Below, one piece after another: positions 25,650-35,118 of a DNA stretch of 64,000 bases (within the stretch, counting starts at the first letter, position 1; each line of letters opens with the position of its first letter). The notes beneath the pieces were generated by a model. That model saw only the letters and a program-made list of their open reading frames with translations. It was not told the DNA's origin and searched no databases. The position numbers and the translations under genes are program-made. This stretch comes from a bacterium (lineage in GTDB: Bacteria > 4484-113 > JAFGCY01), in contig JAGRNT010000002.1 of the NCBI GenBank assembly GCA_020440605.1, positions 223,744 through 287,743 on the forward strand, given 5' to 3'.

Positions 25650-27332
25650 CTACTCCGCCGACAGGATGTTGCCGAAGCTGAAACCCACGAGGCTGAGATC
25701 AGCTTCAGTCACGATCCCGTCCTCATCGGTGTCCCACCATGGCATGATCCCGCCCGGAGGCAGCGGAGTCGTGATCAGCGGCTCAAGCGCATCGCGGTCG
25801 AGTTCATCCACGCTGCCGTCCGCATTGATATCCCCAACCAGTGAATAGATGAGGATCTCAAGCGAATCCGTTGTCACACTGATGCTGCGGCGGCTGGCCC
25901 TCAGCTGGATGTCATATGCCCCGTTGAGGATCTCACCGGGAATCAGGGACATGCCATCAAACGGGGCGGTGTCAGAGCTCGCGATCACGTTGCCACCCAG
26001 CAGCAGTTCCACGAGCTCAGCATCGGCAGCGGTGCTGACGCCGGCAGCCGTGTCATCGCCGCTGCGATAGACCTGTCCGGCTGTGAAGCCGCTGAGCTCA
26101 ACGGTCAGCGGCTCACCAAGCGTGTAGTCGAAGCTGTTGCTATCGCCGTTGTCAACACTGCTGAGCACGATCCCGTGGGCTCCGGCACTGCCATCGAGCT
26201 GCAGCGTGACACTTGTGTCCGCCCAGCTCACGATGCTCAGCACAGTGGCATCCTCCAGAGCAGCCGTCCCTTCCGATGAGCCGAAGTTGCGCCCTGTCAG
26301 AGTGATTTCCTCTCCGGCCTGATAGCCCTCATTGTCAACGCTGAGAATCTCGGCACGCGGCACGAACTGCACGGTATTGCTGTTGACTGCGGTTTTAATG
26401 ACCTGTACATCCGCGAGCATGGCATCAACGGGGACAACGATCTCAATCTCCGTATCACTCCAGCTGTTGACGGTTCCGGTGAAGCTCACCCCGTCCCAGA
26501 GCACCTCATCTCCCGGATCCTGCGTCGCACCGAAGTTCACACCGCGGATGGTAGTCGCCTGTCCCACGAAACCGGGATTCGGATCAAGTTCCCCGATCGT
26601 CGGATTGAGGATCGTCAGGCTGTTGTCGGTGAAGGACACCACGCCGTCAATCAGCACTCCAAGCGGACCGCTGACCGCGGGCTCGGGAACTGTGACCGTG
26701 ATCGCCGTGTCCTGCCAGTCCACGATCGCACCCTGCACGGTGCCGCCGTCGTATGTCGGGAATACCACAAAATCGGTAGAGGCGTTGTAGGCCAGGAAGT
26801 TCGTGCCATCCACAACGACGTCATCTCCCCAGAAGGCGGTACCAGGAGTCACGTTGCCGGCAGTATGCAGACTGATCGTCCAGCTCAGTTCATTGCTGGG
26901 GTCACTCTCATCCCCGTCAAGGTTGACGACGGTCAGGCGGTAGAAGTAGGTCTGGCCCACAACCACCGAGAAGATGTCATCGTGGGTCACTGTGGCCCCG
27001 CTGCCCGGATTCGGGATCATGTTGCCATCATTGACGCGCAGCCCCGGGTTGAGACTCTCGCCCGGATCCGGATTCGGGATCGACTGCGTGTCGCGGTACA
27101 GGAAGTAACCGATGGCCCGCGGATCATCCACCCGGTTCCAGGTCACGTAGATGCCTGCCGGCGCCCCGGAGACGGCACGGTCGCCCGCGCCGACTCCGAG
27201 GAGCACCGGTGACTGCAGGGATTCCCCTGGGTTGAGATCAGCTGCCGCGGAGTCACCCCCGCAGGAACTGATGGAGACGGCCGTCAGGAGGGCCATCGCC
27301 ATGCCGGTCAGCTTCAAGAGAATCCCTTTCAT
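25650..27332 (-). CDS. TIG-domain lipoprotein with C-terminal dockerin-like repeats
   Basis: 560 residues; signal peptide with lipobox ISSC (Cys24). Residues ~40-150 form an FN3-like domain with the unusual insert RVNDGNMIP, also present in the next gene. It is followed by several IPT/TIG-type Ig-like domains (TPGTAFWGDDVVVDGTNF, NPGFVGQATTIRGVNFG, EGYQAGEEITLTGRNFG). The last ~60 residues carry two calcium-loop motifs, GDINADGSVDELD and WDTDEDGIVTEAD, matching dockerin type I spacing. A dockerin would bind a cohesin partner; a cohesin-like lipoprotein lies in the same cluster at 31810-32349. That the two interact is inference. Paralogue of 27361-28941. Confidence 0.78.
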   Translation of the reverse strand: MKGILLKLTGMAMALLTAVSISSCGGDSAAADLNPGESLQSPVLLGVGAGDRAVSGAPAGIYVTWNRVDDPRAIGYFLYRDTQSIPNPDPGESLNPGLRVNDGNMIPNPGSGATVTHDDIFSVVVGQTYFYRLTVVNLDGDESDPSNELSWTISLHTAGNVTPGTAFWGDDVVVDGTNFLAYNASTDFVVFPTYDGGTVQGAIVDWQDTAITVTVPEPAVSGPLGVLIDGVVSFTDNSLTILNPTIGELDPNPGFVGQATTIRGVNFGATQDPGDEVLWDGVSFTGTVNSWSDTEIEIVVPVDAMLADVQVIKTAVNSNTVQFVPRAEILSVDNEGYQAGEEITLTGRNFGSSEGTAALEDATVLSIVSWADTSVTLQLDGSAGAHGIVLSSVDNGDSNSFDYTLGEPLTVELSGFTAGQVYRSGDDTAAGVSTAADAELVELLLGGNVIASSDTAPFDGMSLIPGEILNGAYDIQLRASRRSISVTTDSLEILIYSLVGDINADGSVDELDRDALEPLITTPLPPGGIMPWWDTDEDGIVTEADLSLVGFSFGNILSAE

Positions 27333-27360
27333 GTCAGGTCCTGTTCAGTCAGAGTTGAGA

Positions 27361-28941
27361 TCAGAGCTGGCCCACGCCAGTCAGGTCAGGTGCGGCAAGC
27401 ACCACGGTCACGTTCGAGACGCTGGTCGCGTCATCGATGTCGCTGCCGACGGAAGCGTCATTGATGTGGACGGTAATCGTACCAGTCGTCGCACCCGCCG
27501 GAACCTCGACGATGATCGTCGACTGGCCCCAGCTGATGATGTTCGTGGCCGCCACGCCGCCGCCGCCGTTGAAGGTCACGGTGCTGCCATTCTGGGCGGT
27601 GCCGAAACCACTGCCCGTGATCGTGACATTCTGGCCCTCGACAATCCGACCGGGAGCAACGTTGGTGATCGACGGTGCCACGTCAAAGCCGATTCCATTG
27701 GTGCCATTCGTGTCGTTACGGGTCACGACCACGTTGCCATCAACGCAGCCTGCATTGACGTTGGCGGTGATGGAATCGTTGGTCCAGCTGCTGACGTTGC
27801 AGAGGACTCCGCCGAGCGTCACCGTTCCGGCACCCTGGGTGGTGCCGAAGTTGGTTCCGGTAAGCACAATGTTCGTGCCAGTTGCACCGCTCTGCGGGGC
27901 GACGGTAACAAGGTGCGGCAGCAGCAGGAAGTTCGTGCCGTTGCTGACATTGCCAGCCACGTCAACCGTCAGGGAGACCGTCAGGCCGAATGCAGCAGCA
28001 GGAACCTTGCAGACGATTTCCGTATCCGTCCAGTTCTGGATGTCCGAGAGCTGGATCGGCGTGCTGCCGAAGAACACGTCAGTGAGCGTTCCGGTGGTGT
28101 TCGGATCGGGTCCGAAATCCGTACCGGAAATGGTGATGTCCAGGTTCTGGACCCAGTCCTGCAGCGGAGTGACGACCGCAACCGCAGGCTCGTTGTAGTC
28201 GATCTCCTGGCCAGCCGGTGCCAGCACCAGCACGCCGTTGATCTGGACACCCACGAGACCGTCAGCAGCGCCGTAGGGGATGGTGCAGATGATCTGATCA
28301 TTGCCCCAGGTCGTGACACTCGCCTCAACGTTGGTCGTGCCGCTGGAATTCGTGAAGAACACGAAGTCCGTACCGGTCTGGCTGCTGCCGAAGTTGCTGC
28401 CGTTGATAGTCACGCTGTCACCGATGCTGCCACCGCCCTGGGTGACCGTCGTGATCGTGTGCTGGGCGATCGTGATCGACAGTTCGTTGGACATGTCGCT
28501 CTCATCACTCGTCGAGTTGACGACCGTCATCCTGTAGAAGAACTGGTCGTTGATCGAGGGCGGGGGAGTCATGATGTCATCAAAGGTCAGGGTCTGGGTC
28601 CCGGTGCCGCTCTGCGGGATGATGTTCCCGTCATTGATGCGCTTGGATTCCTGCCCGGCGGGGTTGCCGCCCGGCAGGGAGACCGTATCCCTGTAGATGT
28701 AATAACCCTGGACGCCCGTGACATTCACGCGTGTCCACTGGATCTGCACACCGACGGGCACGCCGCTGGCGTCCTTGATCACGCCGAGCACCAGGTTTCC
28801 GTCGGTGCTCTGCTGATTGATGATCTGCAGACCCTGCTGCTGGGCAGGCACCTGCTGCAGCGAAGTGTCGGCAGCTCCACCGCCACCGCCACAGCCTGCC
28901 AGTACCAAGAGGGACAGGAGCCCCAGTACCAGTTTTTTCAT
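27361..28941 (-). CDS. TIG-domain lipoprotein
   Basis: 526 residues from ATG at 28939-28941, preceded by AGGTGG at good distance; signal peptide MKKLVLGLLSLLVLAGC (Cys17). An N-terminal FN3-like domain shares YIYRDT ... RINDGNIIP with the gene at 25650. Four or so TIG domains follow (GGSIGDSVTINGSNFGSS, NLDITISGTDFGPD, GATGTNIVLTGTNFGTT, VEGQNVTITGSGFGTA). It has no dockerin part and instead ends VVLAAPDLTGVGQL, nearly the same tail as the metalloprotease at 29057 (VVLGAPDLQGLDQI). Probably a surface protein; the tail may be a sorting or docking element (inference). Confidence 0.78.
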   Translation of the reverse strand: MKKLVLGLLSLLVLAGCGGGGGAADTSLQQVPAQQQGLQIINQQSTDGNLVLGVIKDASGVPVGVQIQWTRVNVTGVQGYYIYRDTVSLPGGNPAGQESKRINDGNIIPQSGTGTQTLTFDDIMTPPPSINDQFFYRMTVVNSTSDESDMSNELSITIAQHTITTVTQGGGSIGDSVTINGSNFGSSQTGTDFVFFTNSSGTTNVEASVTTWGNDQIICTIPYGAADGLVGVQINGVLVLAPAGQEIDYNEPAVAVVTPLQDWVQNLDITISGTDFGPDPNTTGTLTDVFFGSTPIQLSDIQNWTDTEIVCKVPAAAFGLTVSLTVDVAGNVSNGTNFLLLPHLVTVAPQSGATGTNIVLTGTNFGTTQGAGTVTLGGVLCNVSSWTNDSITANVNAGCVDGNVVVTRNDTNGTNGIGFDVAPSITNVAPGRIVEGQNVTITGSGFGTAQNGSTVTFNGGGGVAATNIISWGQSTIIVEVPAGATTGTITVHINDASVGSDIDDATSVSNVTVVLAAPDLTGVGQL

Positions 28942-29056
28942 AGCAACCACCTACCTTCTTTGCTTACCGGAGTCGCCCGGCTCCTCCTGTGCCGGACCGC
29001 TCCTCTCATCCACTTTCCACCCCGCCCCGGCGGATCAATCTCCGCCGCGTGTCCGC

Positions 29057-31813
29057 CTAGATCTGGTCCAGTCCCTGGAGATCAGGCGCTCCAAGCACCA
29101 CCGTGAAGGGGAGCTTGTTTGATTCGGTGAAGGTCTGGAAGACCCACACCCCGTTTGCGTCACTCAAGGCGCCCGCCGGCACCTCGCAGACGATCTGTGT
29201 ATTGCTCCATGAGGTGATGGTCGTTGCCACCACATGCCCGCCGGCACCGTTGGAGAAGCGCACCTCTCCACTGCCCTGGCTGTCACCGAAGCCCGCGCCG
29301 CTCAGGGTCACGCTGTCTCCGACCTTGGCCCGGTCCGGGCTGGCCGTTGTCAGACTGAGCGGCAGCGGTGTTCCCGTCACCTGGATCTCATCCACGGCGA
29401 AACCGACATTGTATGTCCGCCCACCGATGAACAGCAGTCGGAAATAGACATCCTTGTTCAGATATGCGTTGTCAATGGCGACAGTGCGGTCCGACCAGAA
29501 ATCCTGGGAGCCGCCGTCGTTGCGCCACCAGCCCGTATAGAACGGCGTGGTGTTGTCACGCCACCAGTTGTAGGAATCCAGATCATCCCACGTGGCGCCG
29601 TCATCATCGCTGATCTGGAGTACCAGCATGGCTTCGCCCCATGGTCCGTCGATCCGGAAGGCCGTGCGCATCTTGAACTCTATGCTCGTGTAGCCATAGA
29701 GCCCGATGCGCGGTGTCATCAGCCAGTCGTCATCCTGGCCCTGGTAGACGCCGGCATTCGGATCCTGTGTGCTGCCGTTGTTTGGCGTGGGGAAGCTCGT
29801 CTGGGCAAAGCCCAGCGACCTGCCGGTGTCCTGGTATGCGGGATCGGTCAGCAGCTGGAAGGTCATGCCCATGGCATCGTCATGCAGGTTCCAGAGGTTC
29901 AGGAGGCTGGAGTCCGTTACGCTTGAATAGCCGTTGAAGTTCTCCGTGAAGATCATCGCCTCGCCACCCTGCTGGCCGTTGCTGACCGTCACGCTGCGGC
30001 TCACGCTGCGTACGGGATCGTTGCCACTGGCGTTATAGGCCACGGCCTTCAGCTCTACCGTGCTGTCCAGCGCACTGCGGGTGTTCCAGCTGAATCCGTC
30101 ATATGGCGCGGGTCCGTTCTCAACGTGCTTCAGGCAGCCGTCGACGAAGTATTCAATCCGGTCCCCGGCATTGCTGGTCACATCGAACGTGACGTCGCCA
30201 CTGACGGTGGCCCCGTCCGCCGGGGAGTCGAACGTGAGTGTCGGAATCGTGGCCCCGTCATTGTTGAATACGTTGAGCGTCATGGTCGCGGCACCGCGAC
30301 CACTGGTGGGATCAACAGTCACTTCAGTGTTGTCGCCGTCATTGTCATGGGCATTGGGCGTGGTACCGTCATCGAAGAAGTCGACACCGTCCGCGCCGTT
30401 GAAGCCGCTGTACCAGCAGGCGTCGTTCTGCATCGGGTCCTGCAGCGGTCCGGCACATTCCAGATGCACGCGCTGCGGGTTGAAGGCATTGTCACGGTTG
30501 ATCGCGGAGGTCAGCGTCTCGTCAATGTGCCAGAGGCAGAGACCGCCGTTGCCAAACAGACTGGAATCCCAGGAATGCGCTCCGTCACGGTATTCCACCA
30601 GGAAGTACTCCGGACCGGGAGCACCATTGCGCCAGATCCGCAGCAGGGTGTCCCCCGGGTTGCTCTGTGTGACCCGGCTCAGGGTATACCCCGTAGCTGA
30701 TGTCGTTGTCGGCACGTCCACGGGTTCAACGAAACGGAGCTTGTAGCGGGACCAGCCGCACATCGCCTGCGGATGCACGCCCTGGTCAGTCCACCAGCTG
30801 GCCATCAGGCCATACTGCCCCACTCCGTCGACGGCGGGGGAGCCACCCGTGTCATACAGGTCCGGCAGACCCAGTTCGTGACCGAACTCATGGCACCAGG
30901 TGCGCAGCGGGGCTTCCTCACCCGTCCAGATCCCGGAGTTGATCAGGATGTTGTCAGCCGTCATGTAGATGGCCACGAAGCGGAAGTGCCAGAAGATAGT
31001 CGAACTGTTGCTCGAGCCGGCATAGATCACGGTCAGGCCGTCCAGGAAGCCGTCATTGTTCGAGTCATAGTCCGCGAAGTCCACATGCGGGTCTATCTGC
31101 TGCAGAGCATTCTCGATCGCATCATACACATGAGTGGAGTTCGAGATCGAGGCCCGGGTCACATTGGCGGTGATCCAGCCATCGGTGTCACAGACCGCGG
31201 CATTGTTGAAGACATCGCCATCGAGGTTCAGCTTCCCGTTGCTCATGGCGTTGTAGTAGTTGGAAACGCTGCTCTCCTCGATGTTGACCATCGGGCTCTG
31301 GTCGTACCAGTTGTTGTCAGCCCAGGCAGCATTGTGGTTGCCATCACTGACGATATTGCCACTGGAGTTGAAGGTATTGTCCGTCGGAGCCTGGTCGCTG
31401 AACTTGAGCAGGATCGTCAGGCCCTTCGGTGAACCGTGAGGGACCGTCACTGAAGTGTTGCGCTCCGTGAAGTCCAGACCAAGTCCAAGCACGTCGCGTT
31501 CGTCAATCACATCGTTGAGGTCATAGTTGACCTTGAGGGACCCAGCCGCCTGGCCGGGCTCCGTGATCTGAGTGGGCAGGCCATAGCCGGCATCAATCAG
31601 AGCCAGCTGGTCCGCGATGCTGAGCTGGCTCGGGTTGTTGACCTCTGCGTGCAGCTCCCGCATCCACTGGCGTGTGGATTCCAGCTCACCGCGGGCCTCA
31701 ACTTCCGCCCACTGCTCGGCACTCAGGTCGGTGAATGCGCTGGCGCGCTGCGTGCCGAAGGCCAGCAGCAGCAGGCAGACCACAATCAGGCTGGTGCTTG
31801 CGAGGCGCATCAT
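29057..31813 (-). CDS. Secreted M6-type metalloprotease with jelly-roll and TIG domains
   Basis: 918 residues. A Sec signal peptide ends at RASA. The zinc site HEFGHELGLPDLYD (His308, Glu309, His312) is the immune inhibitor A/M6 signature, set in ~LRTWCHEFGHELGL. GLMASWW and GLCLWHIDE further on are also family features. Downstream are an Ig-like segment (DGATVSGDVTFDVTSNAGDRIEYFVDG), a MAM/jelly-roll-like region (DDWLMTPRIGLYGYTSIEFKMRTAF ... VGFAVDEIQVTG) and a final TIG domain. The enzyme should be exported and degrade proteins. Its ATG overlaps the stop of the cohesin-like lipoprotein gene (ATGA), so the two are translationally coupled. Confidence 0.87.
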   Translation of the reverse strand: MMRLASTSLIVVCLLLLAFGTQRASAFTDLSAEQWAEVEARGELESTRQWMRELHAEVNNPSQLSIADQLALIDAGYGLPTQITEPGQAAGSLKVNYDLNDVIDERDVLGLGLDFTERNTSVTVPHGSPKGLTILLKFSDQAPTDNTFNSSGNIVSDGNHNAAWADNNWYDQSPMVNIEESSVSNYYNAMSNGKLNLDGDVFNNAAVCDTDGWITANVTRASISNSTHVYDAIENALQQIDPHVDFADYDSNNDGFLDGLTVIYAGSSNSSTIFWHFRFVAIYMTADNILINSGIWTGEEAPLRTWCHEFGHELGLPDLYDTGGSPAVDGVGQYGLMASWWTDQGVHPQAMCGWSRYKLRFVEPVDVPTTTSATGYTLSRVTQSNPGDTLLRIWRNGAPGPEYFLVEYRDGAHSWDSSLFGNGGLCLWHIDETLTSAINRDNAFNPQRVHLECAGPLQDPMQNDACWYSGFNGADGVDFFDDGTTPNAHDNDGDNTEVTVDPTSGRGAATMTLNVFNNDGATIPTLTFDSPADGATVSGDVTFDVTSNAGDRIEYFVDGCLKHVENGPAPYDGFSWNTRSALDSTVELKAVAYNASGNDPVRSVSRSVTVSNGQQGGEAMIFTENFNGYSSVTDSSLLNLWNLHDDAMGMTFQLLTDPAYQDTGRSLGFAQTSFPTPNNGSTQDPNAGVYQGQDDDWLMTPRIGLYGYTSIEFKMRTAFRIDGPWGEAMLVLQISDDDGATWDDLDSYNWWRDNTTPFYTGWWRNDGGSQDFWSDRTVAIDNAYLNKDVYFRLLFIGGRTYNVGFAVDEIQVTGTPLPLSLTTASPDRAKVGDSVTLSGAGFGDSQGSGEVRFSNGAGGHVVATTITSWSNTQIVCEVPAGALSDANGVWVFQTFTESNKLPFTVVLGAPDLQGLDQI

Positions 31814-32349
31814 TTCTGCACCTCAAGTTCGATCTTGATGTCCTGTGCGGCATTGTCACGGGCTATCAGGTAATCCGCATCACTGATCAGGTTGAAGCGT
31901 GGATCAGCCTGCGGGTTAAGCACTTCAAACTCAAGCTGGTACAGCACACCGCTGTGCTGGCCCAGGGCCTCGCCGCGCCGGTTGCTGAAAGCCACGGGTA
32001 CGAAGTCCGGCTGGCGATCATTGCTGTAGAAGATCGCATCCGCAGCCGGCAGGTTGCCAGGCCGGGCCGGGCCGCGCGGACGGACGGCCTCCGGGTTGAA
32101 TGTAAGCCGCGAGGACAGCTGATAGAGCGCGGCTGCATTGCCAGCCGCCAGCTCCACGTGGATCAAGCCGTCCGCCTGCTCAGCACTGCTGAGCGTCAGC
32201 TTCACACCTGCAGGGCTGCTCTCGGGCTTACCTGACTGTTCGCTGCGACTACTGCCGCCGGCGCCGCATGCGCAGAGCGCCAGCATTGCCAGCAGGGCCA
32301 GGGTCAAGGCAGGTATGCGTGTCCTGCCGCCTTCCGCGGTTCTCCTCAT
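31810..32349 (-). CDS. Cohesin-like lipoprotein
   Basis: 179 residues from the second ATG of a pair, with GAGGAG 4 nt before it; the lipobox is LCAC (Cys28). The mature part is one domain with cohesin-like strand order: VKLTLSSAEQADGLIHVELA, LYQLSSRLTFNPEAVRP, a central loop, then GVLYQLEFEVLNP near the end. Cohesins are the receptors for dockerins. Two proteins in this window carry dockerin-like repeats, one of them in the same gene cluster. Stop-start overlap with the metalloprotease gene suggests the products are needed together, for example to hold the protease at the surface (inference). Fold assignment is moderate: the match is by pattern, not alignment. Confidence 0.62.
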   Translation of the reverse strand: MRRTAEGGRTRIPALTLALLAMLALCACGAGGSSRSEQSGKPESSPAGVKLTLSSAEQADGLIHVELAAGNAAALYQLSSRLTFNPEAVRPRGPARPGNLPAADAIFYSNDRQPDFVPVAFSNRRGEALGQHSGVLYQLEFEVLNPQADPRFNLISDADYLIARDNAAQDIKIELEVQK

Positions 32350-32598
32350 CATGCTCCTCAGGCCAGTTGTTACCCAACCATCAGTCCTCCGGCAGGCGCA
32401 GCAGGACTGCTGCAGCCAATTACCAGGGGAAGGATGAAAATTGCCAGGACTGTGCCTGCCTGTGGCGCAGCCCGTGACGTGCTCCATTCGTCGCAAATGG
32501 AGTCTGGTCCAGTACCAATAATGTACAACGAATCATGTGGATCTGCAAAGGTCCACTGATTTCATACCATTATTCAAAACTTCAATGAGGCTGCCTGA

Positions 32599-32973
32599 TC
32601 AGATGGGCAGTACCCCGTCCCGCCGCAGTTCACTCTCAGTGTTTCCGGTGTTCACCGTCTCCAGGGGCTCAATCAGCAGGATCAGGCATTCCTTTTCAGC
32701 CACCGGCCTGTGCTCCACCCCACGCGGCACGATCAGGAACTGTCCCGCTTCCAGCACGCGCGCACCATCCCGGAATTCCAGGCGCAGCCTGCCCTGCACC
32801 ACGAGAAACATCTCGTCCTCATGCTCATGGCTGTGCCAGACAAATTCGCCCTGTATCCGGGCGAGCTTGATTGCGGTGGAATTCACCATCCCGAGCAGCG
32901 CGGGATGCCAGAGGCCAGCCAGGGCCTGCTGCTTGTCGAGGGGATCAATCACGGGAGGCAGAGCGCTCATCAT
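32599..32973 (-). CDS. Cupin-domain protein
   Basis: 124 residues. The cupin metal motif is HSHEHEDEMFLVVQGRLRLEF (first residues His, His, Glu), and the second motif region is AGQFLIVPRGVEHRPV. Small single-domain cupins can be isomerases, dioxygenases or sensors; the substrate is unknown. GGGAGG precedes the ATG by about 9 nt. It follows the S9 peptidase gene on the same strand with about 30 nt between, so the two may be co-transcribed. Confidence 0.8.
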   Translation of the reverse strand: MMSALPPVIDPLDKQQALAGLWHPALLGMVNSTAIKLARIQGEFVWHSHEHEDEMFLVVQGRLRLEFRDGARVLEAGQFLIVPRGVEHRPVAEKECLILLIEPLETVNTGNTESELRRDGVLPI

Positions 32974-33003
32974 CGCATCATACCTCCCGTGCAGTAATCA
33001 GTC

Positions 33004-35031
33004 TCAGGCCTTCTTCAGATAGCGGTCAAACCAGCCGCTGATGCGTTCCAGACGCTCAATCCGGCGATCCGTCCGGCCGCCGCGGCTCAGCCCGTGGCTC
33101 TCCTCGGGGAAGCGCACGAACTCCGTCTCCACGCCCTGCAGCTTGAGCTGCACATAGACTTGCTCACCCTGCTCGATCGGGCAGCGCAGGTCATTCTCGC
33201 TGTGAACCACGAGCGTGGGCGTCTTGGCCTTCGGGATGAAGGTCATCGGGCTCATCGCCAGGAAGCGCTCCTTGTCCTCCCAGGGCGTCCTGGCATCCTT
33301 GCCGAACACATGGTGGAACAGGAAGCCCACGTCACTCGAGCCCTGGAAGCTCAGGAAGTTGGAAACGCAGCGCTGGGTCACGGCCGCGGCAAAGCGCTGC
33401 GTGTGGCCGATGATCCAGTTGGTCATGTAGCCACCGTAGCTGCCACCGGTCACGCCGACGCGCTCCTTGTCAATGTTCGTGAACCTGCGCAGCACGGCAT
33501 CAGTGAACTTCATGCAGTCGCTGTAGTCATTGTCACCCCAGGCCCGCGAGATCGCACTGACATGCGCCTCGCCGTAGCCGTGGCTGCCGCGCGGATTGCA
33601 GAAGAACACGACGTAGCCTAGTCCGCTGAGATAGTGGAACTCATGCATGATGCTGCGGCCGTAGGCCACGTGCGGTCCGCCGTGGATGTAGAGGATCGCG
33701 GGATACTTCTTCCTACCGTCATAGTCCGGCGGGGTCAGCACCCAGCCGTGGATCCGGTTGCCATCACGGCCCTTGACCCACATCTCGGTGATCTCGCCGA
33801 TGTCGCGGCGGTTGAGCCAGCTCGAGTTGACACTGCTCAGGCGCTTCGGTGCAGCGCCGCCCGCCAGATTCGTGCTGATCAGGTCGCCGGGATTGACAAT
33901 CTCGCTGAAGCTCGCGAACAGCGTGCCGCGGCCGAAGTCGATGTCGTAGTCCAGCAGCACGCCGGGTTCGCTGAAGACCGGGGCCGCGCTGCCGTCGGCA
34001 ATCGCGAAGCGGTAGAGCTCGGTGTTGGCATCCGTGGTCACCACGTTGTAGACCGTGCTGCTGTCCGGACTCCAGAGCGGTTTGCGGGAGCCCATCAGGC
34101 CCCAGGTGTCATTGATCGAGAGGTTGTCAGTCGGACGGTCCAGGCCCTCGCCCAGCTCACGGATCTTCCCGCCCTTGAAGGGCACGAGGAACAGGCGGAT
34201 GTTGCCCTCGCTCCAGGACTTCGTGCAGTCCGGCCAGCCGCGGAAGGCAATCCACTTGCCATCAGGGCTGACACTCGGGTTGTCAGCGGGGCCGCTGTAG
34301 GTCTCGATGCGGCGCGGCTTGCCCTTGCCACTGGCGCGGATCACCCAGATGTCCGAGCGGTCGGTTTCCAGCTCGGGGTCCGCACTCTTGTTGGAGGAGA
34401 ACACCACGTGCTCGCCGTCCGGGCTCCAGCTCGGATTGAGGTTGTGGTACTCATCGGCGAACAGCTTCTTCGTGCCCCCGCTGGCAACGCTGACCACATG
34501 GATCTCCGTCTTGCCCTTGGGCAGCCAGCCGGCACCGTCCAGCCGGTAGAAGAAGTTCGTGATGTGGCGGAACTTCGGCGCACCGGGCCGGCCACCGGGA
34601 CCGGCCTTCTCCTCGAGTTCGATCTGCTCCGCATCAGTCGGGCTGAAGCTGAACACGATGCGCTTCGAATCAGGTGACCACTCGAATGAAGTAACCGAAC
34701 CCTTCAGTTCCGTCAGCTGCCAGGCCTCGCCGCCGTCTACCGGGATCAGCCAGAGCTGCGGGCGGCCGCGGCGGCTGGAGAGGAAGGCGATCAGTTTGCC
34801 ATCAGGCGAATACTGCGGGCTGAAGTCACTGTGATCGCCACGCGTGAACTGCCGGAGGCTGCCCTGCCCCACCGGCCGCACGAACAGGTGCCGGTACTTC
34901 TTGTTGCTCTTCGGGTCGATGGAGTCCACGCTCGTCACGAGCTGCCTGCCATCCGGACTCAGGCGGCATTCGTACATCTGCCTGAGTTTGTAGAGGTCCT
35001 GCTTGCCGATCGGCCGGGGCTTGGTTGCCAT
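33004..35031 (-). CDS. S9C prolyl oligopeptidase family peptidase
   Basis: 675 residues with no signal peptide, so probably cytoplasmic. The N-terminal half is a beta-propeller with TolB/WD-like blades (YSPDGKLIAFLSSRRG, WSPDSKRIVFSFSP, WSPDGEHVVFSS). The C-terminal alpha/beta hydrolase carries YIHGGPHVAYG and the nucleophile TGGSYGGYM (Ser531), with Asp614 (HSENDLRCP) and His646 (EESHGLSRGG) completing the triad. Such enzymes release acylated or short peptides (acylaminoacyl-peptidase or dipeptidyl-peptidase type). GGAG is 7 nt before the ATG. Confidence 0.9.
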   Translation of the reverse strand: MATKPRPIGKQDLYKLRQMYECRLSPDGRQLVTSVDSIDPKSNKKYRHLFVRPVGQGSLRQFTRGDHSDFSPQYSPDGKLIAFLSSRRGRPQLWLIPVDGGEAWQLTELKGSVTSFEWSPDSKRIVFSFSPTDAEQIELEEKAGPGGRPGAPKFRHITNFFYRLDGAGWLPKGKTEIHVVSVASGGTKKLFADEYHNLNPSWSPDGEHVVFSSNKSADPELETDRSDIWVIRASGKGKPRRIETYSGPADNPSVSPDGKWIAFRGWPDCTKSWSEGNIRLFLVPFKGGKIRELGEGLDRPTDNLSINDTWGLMGSRKPLWSPDSSTVYNVVTTDANTELYRFAIADGSAAPVFSEPGVLLDYDIDFGRGTLFASFSEIVNPGDLISTNLAGGAAPKRLSSVNSSWLNRRDIGEITEMWVKGRDGNRIHGWVLTPPDYDGRKKYPAILYIHGGPHVAYGRSIMHEFHYLSGLGYVVFFCNPRGSHGYGEAHVSAISRAWGDNDYSDCMKFTDAVLRRFTNIDKERVGVTGGSYGGYMTNWIIGHTQRFAAAVTQRCVSNFLSFQGSSDVGFLFHHVFGKDARTPWEDKERFLAMSPMTFIPKAKTPTLVVHSENDLRCPIEQGEQVYVQLKLQGVETEFVRFPEESHGLSRGGRTDRRIERLERISGWFDRYLKKA

Positions 35032-35118
35032 TTTACTGCTCCGTCACAGTCCACGCGGGGCGTGGTGGAATGGCTCATTCTAGCAGCGGAGCCTGCATGG
35101 TTGGAGCTGATAGCGCGA

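Noticed and set aside
27151..29106. 651-codon plus-strand frame over the TIG lipoproteins
   Set aside because: Shadow of two real minus-strand genes with signal peptides and Shine-Dalgarno sites.
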